From positions 1 through 64,000 of the forward strand of contig VGMG01000004.1 of assembly GCA_016866495.1 (NCBI GenBank): a stretch of 64,000 bases of DNA, given 5' to 3'. This stretch comes from Chlamydiota bacterium (GTDB lineage Bacteria; Chlamydiota; Chlamydiia; Chlamydiales; RGXB01). Positions 33,873 through 42,943 of the stretch are shown one piece after another (the first letter of the stretch is position 1; every line of letters begins with the position of its first letter). Position numbers and translations under genes: made by a program. The notes beneath the pieces were generated by a model, which was not told the DNA's origin, made no database searches, and was given only the letters and a program-made list of their open reading frames with translations.

Positions 33873-36662
33873 CTACTCAAATAAATTTTGTAATTCTTGC
33901 ACTTTCATCCTTACATAATGCGAAGTGATAGGCTCTTTTTTAATTTTTGAGAGGAGCTTTAACCCCTCAAGTTTATACACATTAGCCTCAGAACCATGGT
34001 CTTGAGCTAATTCTAGGCGGTACTTAGCTAAATGCATTTCTATGTCTAAAACTTGCATGTACTCATCATAGAGAACTTTAAGTTTTTGATTGGAACCAAG
34101 GCTTGATTTATAGGCTAAAACTTGCGGATCCTTGGGATTGTTATAGTCCTCTTTTACACGGTTTAAGAAAAAGAGGTGTTTCAGGTCTTTTTCTAGCTCT
34201 TCAGATAGATAGGTTCTCGCTTCGGCATAGACTAGGCTTGCCTCAAGATGTAAGGGTTCTGATCCGATATCTTTTTGTATTTGTAGACCTTTCAAGTAGT
34301 TAATTTTTTCCTCAATTTGTGCCTGGTTGAAATTTTCTAGGTGTTCGATCTCAAGACGGATTTTGTGAATACGGGCATATTCTGAAGCCATAGTTCTGTT
34401 TGTGCTGGAGACACTCACCGCCTCATCAAGGGTTTCCAAAGCCTGTTTTTTGTTCCCCTGCAATTCATAAATTTTCGAAAGCTCAATAAGGGCCTCTTGT
34501 CTAAGGCTCCAGGTATGGGCATTTTTTCTATACGAATCGGCTAAAATCTCTAGATAGATCTGTTTTTGGCGGATATTCCCCTCTTTATGAGCAATTCGCA
34601 CCAGTCGCATCATATCCCACTCAAGAGATGGAGCAGAGTTCATCTGGTTCAAGAATGTCTCTTTTCCAGCTATTAAGATTTTCTGTAGGATTTTTTTCGC
34701 TTTAGCCAAGTTCTCAGGTAAGGCAGATTCTAAATTTTCAACTTTCTCGTAGACGCTCAAATGCAAAGGCGCCTGGTCATAGAATATATTCGATAACCAT
34801 AAAAGATTTTCTTTGCGGATATCTAAATCGTCTCTAAGAAAAGCGGCATAAAGATGTTCGGCTGCCTTTTCTTGAATCTCTTTGAGTCGTTTAGATTGAG
34901 CTTGAGTGAGATTGGGTTGGGATTCTAAAGACTCTTTGTAACGAAGCAGAGCATTGAAGATCTGGATGTGCATCGAGCTAATATGGTCTTGCTTTTGAGC
35001 CAATTGGATCGACTTATCTGCATGTTGAATAAAATTTTCATAGTTTGTGCGCATACGGTCGTAACAAAGGGCAATCAGAAGATGGGCATCGGATAGAGAA
35101 TTATGCTTGGAGTAGTCTTGGATATAGGTGACGAGTTTTTGCATAGACTCTTGAGTGTAACCTAAATCATAACCGACTTTTGCTTGCAAAAATCGGCTCT
35201 CTTGAATTTCTTTATCGGATAACCCCTTTGCATTGGATAAAATCCAGGATAAATCGCTGTAAAACTGAATTTTGGAGAATTCCTCTACAGTGTGTTCCTC
35301 TTTTTGGATGAGATCATAAAGTTGCAAGGTTCCCGATAGATAATAACGCCAGGCAAGGTGAATTTGATCGGATGAGGGAAAGGTATCGATAAAACTTTTC
35401 AGGCTCGTACGCGAAAGTTCATATTGCTCGTTATCGTAGGTTACGAGTCCGTATTCAAGTAAAAGGGAGTCTGCACTCTCAAAATCTGAGAATTGCTTTA
35501 AGATTTTTTCGAGTTGTGACTGAGCCTCCTGCGTTTTGAGCTGCTCTTTTAAAAGTAGAGCGTGAATAAATATGGCTTTAGGAATTTCTTTATCTTTAGG
35601 AAATGCTGCTTCAAATTTTTTAAGAGCTTTTTCATAGCGTTGCAACTCTTTGAGCTGCTGGCTTGATCCAAGTTCAATTAAATAGAGATTTTTCTTTTGA
35701 GCATCATCAAGAGCGTTTCTAGCCTCGAGCCTATCTACGATTTCTAAAGCCTTCTCATACATTTTTGCTCCAAATAAAGAGCGCGAATACATGTAAAGAA
35801 CAACCGGTAAGGTTTGAGGATCGGCATTTACTAAAACAATATCGATTGAATTAATTACGGCCTCATAGGCTTCGAGTTGGAACATCAAAACTAGGCGATT
35901 AAAAGCACTTGTGTAAAGTCTTGAACCCCGCATCTCCACAACTTCACTGAATGTATCGATAGCCTCTTTGGGACTATAGGTGGACTCAGCAAGACCTGCG
36001 TGAAAGAGAAGCTCTTCTTTTTTATCTTTGTATTTGGAGGCGAGTTTTTTAAAGAGTTCAGCCGATTTTTGGGGCTCATTCGTCTTTTTGTAGATCTCTG
36101 CTAAGGCAAATTGAGACGGATCTGCATAACTAGTTTTTAAAAGTTTCTCGTATATTTTTTTTGCCTCGAGTAAAAGGGGCTGGCTTGTGGGCTCGTCTTG
36201 GTCAAGCGAGCTGCGGAAATACCCTTCTGCTACAAGGAAAAGAAACTCCTCTTTTCTCTCTTCAAAAAGATCGGGATGGGTAAGGTATTTAGAGCCTGTT
36301 TTATGAAGATCAGTATAACGACTAAGCTCGTACATAGCCTGAAGAGCATTCACTAAGACTTTCTCTTGAATAGCTGAATCCTGGATGGATAGATAAGTAT
36401 CAATCGCTTTTTCAAAATTTCTATCTTTTAGGTAAATATCTCCTAAAATCCCTTTGAGGTAGTCTTTCAATACCGAATCGGGATATTTTTCTAAAAACAC
36501 AAAAATTTGCCTTTCGACAAGCTGATAGTCCTGATCTTTCCAGAATTCGGTGATCCTTCTGACCATGAAAGCTTCTTCTTTGTCGAGAGAATCTGTAGAT
36601 ATTCCTTGTGAAAACAAGGCTAAATGTGACACAACCGCACCCAAAAAGAGCCCTCGTTTCAT
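33873..36662 (-). CDS. Large exported TPR-repeat protein
   Basis: The protein has 929 residues. A signal peptide (MKRGLFLGAVVSHLALFSQG) is followed by helical repeats of the tetratricopeptide type for nearly all its length, for example DRNFEKAIDTYLSIQDS, KTNEPQKSAELFKKLAS, NEQYELSRTSLKSFIDTFP and GNKKQALETLDEAVSV. The early repeats recall the BamD/YbgF kind that act in the periplasm. AAAGGGATG gives a good ribosome site. It directly precedes the VWA-like gene. VWA plus TPR pairs occur in Bat-type and other envelope complexes, but no Bat motif or MoxR ATPase is present here, so the function stays open. Confidence 0.75.
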   Translation of the reverse strand: MKRGLFLGAVVSHLALFSQGISTDSLDKEEAFMVRRITEFWKDQDYQLVERQIFVFLEKYPDSVLKDYLKGILGDIYLKDRNFEKAIDTYLSIQDSAIQEKVLVNALQAMYELSRYTDLHKTGSKYLTHPDLFEERKEEFLFLVAEGYFRSSLDQDEPTSQPLLLEAKKIYEKLLKTSYADPSQFALAEIYKKTNEPQKSAELFKKLASKYKDKKEELLFHAGLAESTYSPKEAIDTFSEVVEMRGSRLYTSAFNRLVLMFQLEAYEAVINSIDIVLVNADPQTLPVVLYMYSRSLFGAKMYEKALEIVDRLEARNALDDAQKKNLYLIELGSSQQLKELQRYEKALKKFEAAFPKDKEIPKAIFIHALLLKEQLKTQEAQSQLEKILKQFSDFESADSLLLEYGLVTYDNEQYELSRTSLKSFIDTFPSSDQIHLAWRYYLSGTLQLYDLIQKEEHTVEEFSKIQFYSDLSWILSNAKGLSDKEIQESRFLQAKVGYDLGYTQESMQKLVTYIQDYSKHNSLSDAHLLIALCYDRMRTNYENFIQHADKSIQLAQKQDHISSMHIQIFNALLRYKESLESQPNLTQAQSKRLKEIQEKAAEHLYAAFLRDDLDIRKENLLWLSNIFYDQAPLHLSVYEKVENLESALPENLAKAKKILQKILIAGKETFLNQMNSAPSLEWDMMRLVRIAHKEGNIRQKQIYLEILADSYRKNAHTWSLRQEALIELSKIYELQGNKKQALETLDEAVSVSSTNRTMASEYARIHKIRLEIEHLENFNQAQIEEKINYLKGLQIQKDIGSEPLHLEASLVYAEARTYLSEELEKDLKHLFFLNRVKEDYNNPKDPQVLAYKSSLGSNQKLKVLYDEYMQVLDIEMHLAKYRLELAQDHGSEANVYKLEGLKLLSKIKKEPITSHYVRMKVQELQNLFE

Positions 36663-36764
36663 TCTGCATCCCTTTAAAGCTATACTTACTTGATTTCTAA
36701 TCGTTTAAGAAAAAAATTTAAATAAAAAAATTGCTTTAATGAAAAAAAGAAGGGGGGGGCTGCG

Positions 36765-37781
36765 TTAAATTTTTTTAAGATAGGCGTTGTAGGAGTCAAT
36801 CAATTCAAAAGAAAGATGGACGTTGAGATTTTTCAAAGTAGAAAAAATCTCAAGGCCGTGAGAGGTCATGCCTAATAAAAAATAGATTTTTCCAATTCTT
36901 AAAAGGAGGGACTCGTCAAGAGGGCGAACCTCTTGAAGCTTTTTGAGAGTTTCAAGCTCTTGATGCTTGTCTTGCAAGGCCTCGTAGCAGTTTGCAAGTT
37001 CTAAAAGAGCCCAGGGTTCATCGGCTTGCGATGATAGACCAATCTTCAGCTCTTCCATAGCCAAAAGTAAGGAGGCATCTACCCTTTTTTGCCGCTTTTC
37101 AGTTTGGATAATTTTTTTCACAAACCAAAAACGGCTAAGTGGCTCTTTAAGGGGAGACTGATAGAGACGGTACATGTTTAGGTAGGATTTGGCTAAAGAC
37201 AAATGTGTTTGGGAATTTAAGGGATCTTTTTTGATTTTTTCGATGTGCTCTTGAATTGCAGCATACATCAAGAGTTCCTGCATTTTTTCGACATCTATGA
37301 ATCTGATCAAGCGCATTAAAGAGGAGAATGTCCCTAAATCATTCAGGTAAAACTGGTTTTTTGAAAGCTTGCTCGTCAAACTTTCTGCAGCTTTTGCTAA
37401 AAAAAGGTGCTCTTCTTGATTCGGGCGGTGCTCTCTTATCTCTTTTCGACATGCCTGAATAAAAAATCGTCTGAGGTCTTGGAAGTCCTGAGGTTTTTTT
37501 GCCTGGTAGTAAAAAAGAAGGATCAAATAGGAAAAAAGAGTCAAAATCCCCGAAAACAGTAGGGCTGCTACGTAAGGAGATTTAGTGTTTGTTACTAGCA
37601 AAAAGACAAAAGCTAACGCCTGGAAACTTAAAAGTCCCAAACAAGAGAGATGAAATACCAGATGAAAGCTGGAAAGTTTTTCAAAACGCTCGCAAAAAAC
37701 TGTCTCCTCTTCAAGCTGATGGATCGGATCCAAAAGCTGGTGAGGTTCGTTGTAAGGGGTGTAAGAAGTTGCTAAAGCCAT
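36765..37781 (-). CDS. Membrane protein with C-terminal TPR-like domain
   Basis: The protein has 338 residues. After about 50 polar residues come two adjacent transmembrane helices (about residues 45-70 and 74-95), then a helical domain of some 230 residues with TPR-like features near the end (PWALLELANCYEALQDKHQELETL, then SLLLRIGKIYFLLGM). No named family is recognised. Both possible ATGs (37781 and 37808) lack a Shine-Dalgarno; I use the inner one because the upstream nine residues are dispensable. A G8 tract lies just after the stop (about 36748-36760). Confidence 0.65.
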   Translation of the reverse strand: MALATSYTPYNEPHQLLDPIHQLEEETVFCERFEKLSSFHLVFHLSCLGLLSFQALAFVFLLVTNTKSPYVAALLFSGILTLFSYLILLFYYQAKKPQDFQDLRRFFIQACRKEIREHRPNQEEHLFLAKAAESLTSKLSKNQFYLNDLGTFSSLMRLIRFIDVEKMQELLMYAAIQEHIEKIKKDPLNSQTHLSLAKSYLNMYRLYQSPLKEPLSRFWFVKKIIQTEKRQKRVDASLLLAMEELKIGLSSQADEPWALLELANCYEALQDKHQELETLKKLQEVRPLDESLLLRIGKIYFLLGMTSHGLEIFSTLKNLNVHLSFELIDSYNAYLKKI

Positions 37782-37916
37782 GACGTTTTTTTTGAGTTTT
37801 AGAACCATTTATTTATCGCATATATATTTTAAAAATCAATCAAATTTTGCGCACAAAAAACGGCCGTTTTTCGAGACGAAATAATTAATAAATATATAAT
37901 TAAAGCTGTGTAAAGA

Positions 37917-38366
37917 TTACCTGCAACCACACTGCCCCTGGCTCATATATTTTACCACAGAGTCGGCGACACCTTTTCTACAAAGCATCTTGCAATCCTG
38001 GGAGGTTAGAGAGAATTGACTGTCCGATTCTTTGAGGTAACGGATAATCTGCTCGGGGGGAACCTCTTGTTTGGATAAATTGACCACGTCTTGAACATTC
38101 AGAGGTTCATTATTGATCAGTTTTTGGGATAAACCAGGATACTGATTGTCTATTTGTTGCTGTTTTTCTTTTTGATCGGCGGCGTTACCAATAAGCCCGC
38201 CTAGAATAGCACCTGCCGCACCACCAATCGCTGCACCCTCCCAACCACCGGCTAAACCTCCGATCAAGGCTCCGCTTCCACCGCCCACCAAAGCGCCGGT
38301 TCCCGTGTTAGTTGAGCAGGATATCAGAGATAAAGCTAAAAAAGAGGTCACTAACGTTTTTTGCAT
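37917..38366 (-). CDS. Lipoprotein with glycine-zipper domain
   Basis: The protein has 149 residues. A signal peptide ends in the lipobox LSLISC. The mature protein has a glycine-zipper region (residues about 20-65; GALVGGGSGALIGGLAGG and later repeats) like Rcp/17-kDa/SlyB lipoproteins. A polar C-terminal domain of about 80 residues carries four cysteines near the end (CKMLC, CGC), suggesting disulphides. It is probably inserted in or associated with the outer membrane. Confidence 0.8.
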   Translation of the reverse strand: MQKTLVTSFLALSLISCSTNTGTGALVGGGSGALIGGLAGGWEGAAIGGAAGAILGGLIGNAADQKEKQQQIDNQYPGLSQKLINNEPLNVQDVVNLSKQEVPPEQIIRYLKESDSQFSLTSQDCKMLCRKGVADSVVKYMSQGQCGCR

Positions 38367-38460
38367 ACAAACCTTTTAAGTCTTTTGTCTATTTCTTAAA
38401 CAATAGGGGATTTATTTTAAACCTGTTAAGAAAAGAGAGGCTTAAAAAATAGGCAGCAAC

Positions 38461-38494
38461 AAAAAAAAGGGGGGGGGTTACCCCCCCTCTTTTC
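38461..38494 (-). terminator. Rho-independent terminator of the response-regulator gene
   Basis: On the minus strand a G7/C9 hairpin with loop TAA is followed by T8, just after the response-regulator stop. The hairpin is almost pure G:C and the flanking A/T runs could make it work in both directions. Confidence 0.8.
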
Positions 38495-38500
38495 TAGGTT

Positions 38501-39256
38501 TTATACGAGCGCTTCTTCAAGCTCATCGAATTCATAAGACTCGTCTTCATCATCGTAGGTTTCGTTCGCATCACCCTTAAAGCGGTAGCCAACTCCTCTG
38601 ACGGTATCGATCCATTTGAAATTTGGTCCAAGTTTGCGACGAAGGGCAGCGATATGCACATCAATGTTGCGATCAACAACAAAAGAATCGTCGTTATGGA
38701 TATCATCAAGTAGCTGATTTCTTGTAAGAACCTTACCACGGTTGAGCAACAACCTTTTCAAGATTCCAAATTCAGAAAGGGTAATTGTGATCACTTTGTC
38801 TTTTTTGCGAAGCAAGTAACGGTCGACTTCAAGAGTAAATTCTCCAAATGTCAAAGTTTTAGGAGCTTTCTCAGTTTCTTTTCCTCGTCTCAAAACGGCA
38901 CGAATTCTTGACATCAAAACTTTTGGAGAAAAGGGCTTGAGAATATAGTCGTCTGCCCCTAACTCGAGACCTAATAAAATGTCTAACTCTTCATCTTTAG
39001 CAGTAAGGATGATCACCGGGATAGACTTGAGTTCAGGGGTGCTTTTGATTTTACGGCAAACATCATACCCGTTTTGTCCAGGAAGCATGATATCTAGAAG
39101 AACCAGGTCAGGTTTTTCTCTTTCTACAGCACGAAATCCGTTGATACCGTCAACCTCAACGTGAAGTTTAAATCCCGAGAGCTCAGCTTGGAGTTTGATC
39201 AGAGCTGCGATATCCTCTTCATCCTCGATCAGCAGAATGCGTTTCTTCTGACTCAT
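38501..39256 (-). CDS. OmpR/PhoB-family response regulator
   Basis: The 251-residue two-component regulator has an N-terminal receiver domain with acidic pocket E11-D12, phospho-acceptor Asp in VLLDIMLPG (about residue 55), Thr in ILTAKD and Lys in LKPF. The OmpR winged-helix domain has TLSEFGILKRLL, VDRNIDVHIAALRRKL and TVRGVGYRF. The last 20 residues are acidic (DDEDESYEFDELEE). All receiver residues are present, unlike the atypical Chlamydia regulator ChxR, which lacks the standard phosphorylation pocket. No histidine kinase gene is adjacent, so its sensor must be elsewhere. It may be a ChxR-lineage relative that kept the ancestral pocket. Confidence 0.9.
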   Translation of the reverse strand: MSQKKRILLIEDEEDIAALIKLQAELSGFKLHVEVDGINGFRAVEREKPDLVLLDIMLPGQNGYDVCRKIKSTPELKSIPVIILTAKDEELDILLGLELGADDYILKPFSPKVLMSRIRAVLRRGKETEKAPKTLTFGEFTLEVDRYLLRKKDKVITITLSEFGILKRLLLNRGKVLTRNQLLDDIHNDDSFVVDRNIDVHIAALRRKLGPNFKWIDTVRGVGYRFKGDANETYDDEDESYEFDELEEALV

Positions 39257-39482
39257 GTGAATCCTTTCTTCTTAGTCTTAAATATAAATATAAACAAAAA
39301 AGCTTTTACCTCTTATTCTGTCGATTTTTATCCATTCACCTTAAAAGCTCTTGAATTGTTTATTCTCGGTTCGAAAACATAACAACTGTTTGAGTTTAGG
39401 GTAAACAGCAGAATAATTGTAATGTAAATAGGCTATTAAACCTAGTAACTACCAGTTTTTTCTTTCTCAAGTTTAAAGGAGA

Positions 39483-40223
39483 TTATACACGCTTGACATC
39501 TTTTTTTAAAAGATTATTTATTGGATTTTTTTGTAACGTGTGAAGAAATTTTGGATCGTGCTTAGTTGTAATAAAAAGATCTTCCTTAAGATCGTTTTTG
39601 GAAGGGGATGTCGATTGCGAGGCGATTTCCAAAGCAAATTGTTTTGAGGGGTTCAAAATTTTTGCAAAAGGGAATAAATCTAAAACTAAAGACTCTACAT
39701 GCGGAAAATGGGTAGAGGCTAAAAGGAGGTATTTTGGAGCAAACGGGATCAGGGGCTCAAGCGTTTGAGAAAGAAGAGCTTTGTCCGTAACCCCTTTCTC
39801 AATTAAAGCAATGAGATCTTGCAGTCCAAACCCCTCAACTTTTTCGAACCCTTTTTGTCGTAAAAATCCCTGGTAAAAGCCGCTATTGATTGTTGAGATG
39901 CTCCCTAAAATAGCAATCGACCCCTTTCCATCGAGATCTTCAATCATTTTTTTGGTTGTTTTTGTAATCAAACCATGGTTGCAGCTTTGATTTTCCAAAG
40001 CAATCGATGCTGTATGGCAGGCAACGAAAACTTTTTCTAGACAAAACGTCCTAAGACCCTGCTCAATCTCCTCAACAGCTTTTAAGATCTCCTCATGGAA
40101 TTTCGTGCCGTAAGGAAAGTTTTTGTTATCAGCTACATAAATCGTCCTTAAGTCAGGGCGGATTTTTTTCACCTCTTTATACACAGAAAGGCCCCCAACA
40201 CCCGAATCGATGATCGATATCAT
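39483..40223 (-). CDS. murI: Glutamate racemase-like protein with altered active site
   Basis: A 246-residue Asp/Glu racemase-fold protein. The N-terminal IIDSGVGGLSV and VADNKNFPYGT match MurI, which makes D-glutamate for peptidoglycan. The first catalytic cysteine is kept (C69 in VACHTAS), but the following Asn is His. In the second half the usual GCTHYP reads ASTHFP, so the second catalytic cysteine is replaced by Ser170 (codon TCT at 39714-39716). The start overlaps the LysM gene by four bases (ATGA), placing it last in the Tol-Pal operon. It may be a weakened racemase, a one-directional enzyme or a repurposed binding protein. Confidence 0.82.
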   Translation of the reverse strand: MISIIDSGVGGLSVYKEVKKIRPDLRTIYVADNKNFPYGTKFHEEILKAVEEIEQGLRTFCLEKVFVACHTASIALENQSCNHGLITKTTKKMIEDLDGKGSIAILGSISTINSGFYQGFLRQKGFEKVEGFGLQDLIALIEKGVTDKALLSQTLEPLIPFAPKYLLLASTHFPHVESLVLDLFPFAKILNPSKQFALEIASQSTSPSKNDLKEDLFITTKHDPKFLHTLQKNPINNLLKKDVKRV

Positions 40224-40849
40224 TTGGGAACTCTGATTTCTTGCCCCACAAGGATAAGATCATTATGGAGTTGGTTCATTTTTTTTAGCTGTTCCGGTGT
40301 TGTTGCAAATTGTCGCGCAATTTTGTCGATGGAATCTCCCGCTCTAACACGGTAGGTGGTGGTTTCAAGGGCGTCTTCTCGAATCTCTTTGAGATTTCTT
40401 TTTAATTTGCCCAATTCTTGTATCGAATCATTTTGGGATTGTAAGAACTTTTCATAGTCTTGAAAACGCTGCTTGTAAATTCCCACAGACTTTGCGATCT
40501 CTTTAGATTCAATTTCGATTCTATCAAAACGTCTTACAAGAAGCTCAAGTGTGCGCTCTATTTCCAGAACCTTTTTTTCCATCAAAGTTTGAGAATCTAA
40601 GGAGCGCCCCCCATTTTTCCCAGGCAAGTCTTGAGCTTGAAGATAGCCCAAGTCCTCATCATGATTCATCATTTTGCCCTCAAGAATGCTCACTTCGATC
40701 TGGTAGGCTTTCATTTCCTGTTTCAAATCCTCAATTTCATTTTTGAGCTTTTGGACACTAAACTCCATTTGCTGTTTGTCGGATCTTTGAGAAACTACAA
40801 GATTGGAGCAGGAGACTAAAAGAGCAAATAGGGGAGTTAGACGCTTCAT
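40220..40849 (-). CDS. Lipoprotein with coiled coil and C-terminal LysM domain
   Basis: The protein has 209 residues. A signal peptide ends in a possible lipobox (LLVSC), followed by a long predicted coiled coil (about residues 25-150) and one LysM domain (RVRAGDSIDKIARQFATTPEQL, to the end) that binds peptidoglycan-type glycans. In Chlamydia the gene after pal is also a LysM protein. Its position after pal matches that of CpoB/YbgF in proteobacterial tol operons; the coiled coil is an analogue of the YbgF N-terminus, while the LysM is different. It starts one base after the pal stop codon. Confidence 0.85.
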   Translation of the reverse strand: MKRLTPLFALLVSCSNLVVSQRSDKQQMEFSVQKLKNEIEDLKQEMKAYQIEVSILEGKMMNHDEDLGYLQAQDLPGKNGGRSLDSQTLMEKKVLEIERTLELLVRRFDRIEIESKEIAKSVGIYKQRFQDYEKFLQSQNDSIQELGKLKRNLKEIREDALETTTYRVRAGDSIDKIARQFATTPEQLKKMNQLHNDLILVGQEIRVPK

Positions 40850-41524
40850 TTAGGACCTCTGTTGAAATATTTTGAACTCAACACGACGATTTTTTGCCAG
40901 AGATTCTTTGGTGTTCCCTTTTGAAACCGGACGCTCTTTTCCAAACGAAATTGTGTGAATCAGATCTTGCTCCACACCTGCTTTCACAAGTAAGCTACGA
41001 ATAAATTGCGCTCTTCTGGTTCCTAAAGCTAGGTTGTAGGCTTCGGATGCTCTTTGGTCGCAATGCCCTTCAACGCTGAGGTAAACGTGCGGATTTTTTT
41101 TCATGTAAGAGGCAATTCTATTAATCACCTGGTAGTACTCTTTTTGCGAAAGTACGTGCTCATCGGTGTTGAAATAAACTGTAGAGAAGATGGAGGCAAG
41201 AGTTGTCGAAGGCTTAGAGAATTGTTCGCTAGCAATAGAGCCTTTTTTGACCGAGTTTTTGGCCTCTTTGGGTTGGGAGTAGGATTCATCCATATACTGG
41301 CTTGATAAATCCTGATCTCTTAAGGGAACAAACTCTTCCTCTCTAGATTGGTAAATTTCCTGAGAAGTCGCTACAATACGAGACTCTTCTTCTAATAAAC
41401 CTAAATAGGCCAGGCCCTGCTTGGCGTAGGATTTTGTCGCCATTTTCGTCTCTTCCCATGCATCATAAACGGTGCTGGTGCAGCTCGCAAGTACGAAAAA
41501 AACGAGCGGAGTGAATTTTTTCAT
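40850..41524 (-). CDS. pal: Peptidoglycan-associated lipoprotein Pal
   Basis: The 224-residue lipoprotein begins MKKFTPLVFFVLASC, with the lipobox LASC. About 90 linker residues lead to a C-terminal OmpA-like domain with VEGHCDQRASEAYNLALGTRRAQ, the Pal hallmark, and KNRRVEFKI at the end. It anchors the outer membrane to peptidoglycan and pairs with TolB. I chose ATG 41524 because the lipoprotein signal starts there; upstream in-frame ATGs (41536, 41548) lie within tolB. Confidence 0.93.
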   Translation of the reverse strand: MKKFTPLVFFVLASCTSTVYDAWEETKMATKSYAKQGLAYLGLLEEESRIVATSQEIYQSREEEFVPLRDQDLSSQYMDESYSQPKEAKNSVKKGSIASEQFSKPSTTLASIFSTVYFNTDEHVLSQKEYYQVINRIASYMKKNPHVYLSVEGHCDQRASEAYNLALGTRRAQFIRSLLVKAGVEQDLIHTISFGKERPVSKGNTKESLAKNRRVEFKIFQQRS

Positions 41525-41532
41525 ATGGTTTC

Positions 41533-42915
41533 TCATCTTTGTTCCCATGAGGGGAAATGGGAAATCCCATCCCCTGTGGGTATTTTTACAGGTTTTTGCT
41601 TTACAATATCAATAGTATAAATTTGTGATTCTTTTCCGGTGGTGTTGTACACAAGGTGGATACTGTCTGGTGCCCATGAAGGATTTTCTTTGTCAATCGG
41701 ACCGTTTGTGATCGGCATTTCAATTTTTTTATCCAAATCCATTACCCAAATTTGTCTATACCCCTCGTTCATAGCGCTGAAGGCTATTTTTTTTCCATCA
41801 GGAGACCAGCTGGGACAGGTAGATTCTTTGTGATTGATAGTCAAAAGTCTTACATGGGGAGTTTTTTGCGACCGAATTGCATCGATAATTTCCAGGATAT
41901 AAATTTTGGGAGATCCGTCTTTATCAGATACAAAAGCGAGCTTTGATCCGCAGGGAGAAAAGGTTGGGGATGCCTGAGTAGAATTTCCTTTTGAAAAGAG
42001 CTGTATGGGTTTTCCAATCACCCCTTTTTGCGGATGAAACTGTTGTAAGAAAAGGTCGGTGCGGCCCGATGCATCACAAATGAATGCAATTTTATCCCCA
42101 ACGGGGCTCAATGCAGGGAGAAGCTGGTTGCCACGAATTTGTAAAAGCGGAACGGTTAAGGTGGAGGATGAGTTGGCCTTGAAAATTTTAGGTTGCCCCA
42201 TTTCGTAAGAGACATAGATGTAATCATAGCTATTTTCAGTACGAGTTTTGGGAACCATAAGGGGAGTGATGAGATAATTTTGAGATGAGGTAATTTTTTT
42301 TAGGTGCGTACCATCTTGCTGTACCTCATAAATATCTGAGATCCATTCCCCGTCGATTTCTTCAGTTTTTTTACAAAAAAGAATTTTTGAGCTTGCGATA
42401 CCCTCTTGACGAAATACTTTAAGGTGCATTAGATCAAAAAGAAGGTGAATTTTTTGATGGTCCTCGTCAAGATTTCCGCTCAACGGGATAGTTCCAATTA
42501 GGGATGTCTGATGAAAACGGGGTTCATAAATCTTTAGAGTCAAGTCTTTGGATGCAATTTTAGGTAAAAGAACCAAGTCAGCGCTAAATGCTGCTAATTC
42601 TTTTGCGGAGTTTTTTAATGGACCCGATACGAGCGGCTCTATATCAATTTTCCCCATCGTCAGATCAAAATGATGGGATTCTTCTATATCACTTTTAAGA
42701 ACTTCATAAAGACTCTCTTTGTAAGCCACATCAAATTGACCACAAGAAGGGTTGTCAGAAAAGTAGATCGAAGGGAGAGATTTCACCATCTCCAAAGGGA
42801 TCACAATAGAAGGGGAGGAACTCTTGGCCGTTACAAAAGAGGAGGATAAAAAGAATAGTAAACAGCTAAATTTTGCTAAATAAAGGTAAGATAAGATTTT
42901 TTTTATCAATTGCAT
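41533..42915 (-). CDS. tolB: Tol-Pal system protein TolB
   Basis: The 460-residue periplasmic protein has a signal peptide (about residues 1-31) and an N-terminal alpha/beta domain. The beta-propeller carries repeats typical of TolB: LLPALSPVGDKIAFICD, ASPTFSPCGSKLAFVSD, TCPSWSPDGKKIAFSA and ENPSWAPDSIHLVYN. It links Pal to the inner-membrane TolQRA-like complex. It is separated by 28 bases from the upstream TonB/TolA-like gene. Confidence 0.93.
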   Translation of the reverse strand: MQLIKKILSYLYLAKFSCLLFFLSSSFVTAKSSSPSIVIPLEMVKSLPSIYFSDNPSCGQFDVAYKESLYEVLKSDIEESHHFDLTMGKIDIEPLVSGPLKNSAKELAAFSADLVLLPKIASKDLTLKIYEPRFHQTSLIGTIPLSGNLDEDHQKIHLLFDLMHLKVFRQEGIASSKILFCKKTEEIDGEWISDIYEVQQDGTHLKKITSSQNYLITPLMVPKTRTENSYDYIYVSYEMGQPKIFKANSSSTLTVPLLQIRGNQLLPALSPVGDKIAFICDASGRTDLFLQQFHPQKGVIGKPIQLFSKGNSTQASPTFSPCGSKLAFVSDKDGSPKIYILEIIDAIRSQKTPHVRLLTINHKESTCPSWSPDGKKIAFSAMNEGYRQIWVMDLDKKIEMPITNGPIDKENPSWAPDSIHLVYNTTGKESQIYTIDIVKQKPVKIPTGDGISHFPSWEQR

Positions 42916-42943
42916 TTTGAAAAAAGGGTATAGGAATTAGGCC

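Noticed and set aside
36748-36760. G8 tract as a phase-variation switch
   Set aside because: It lies 3' of the stop of the membrane-TPR gene and not in a promoter or coding sequence, so a switching role is unsupported.
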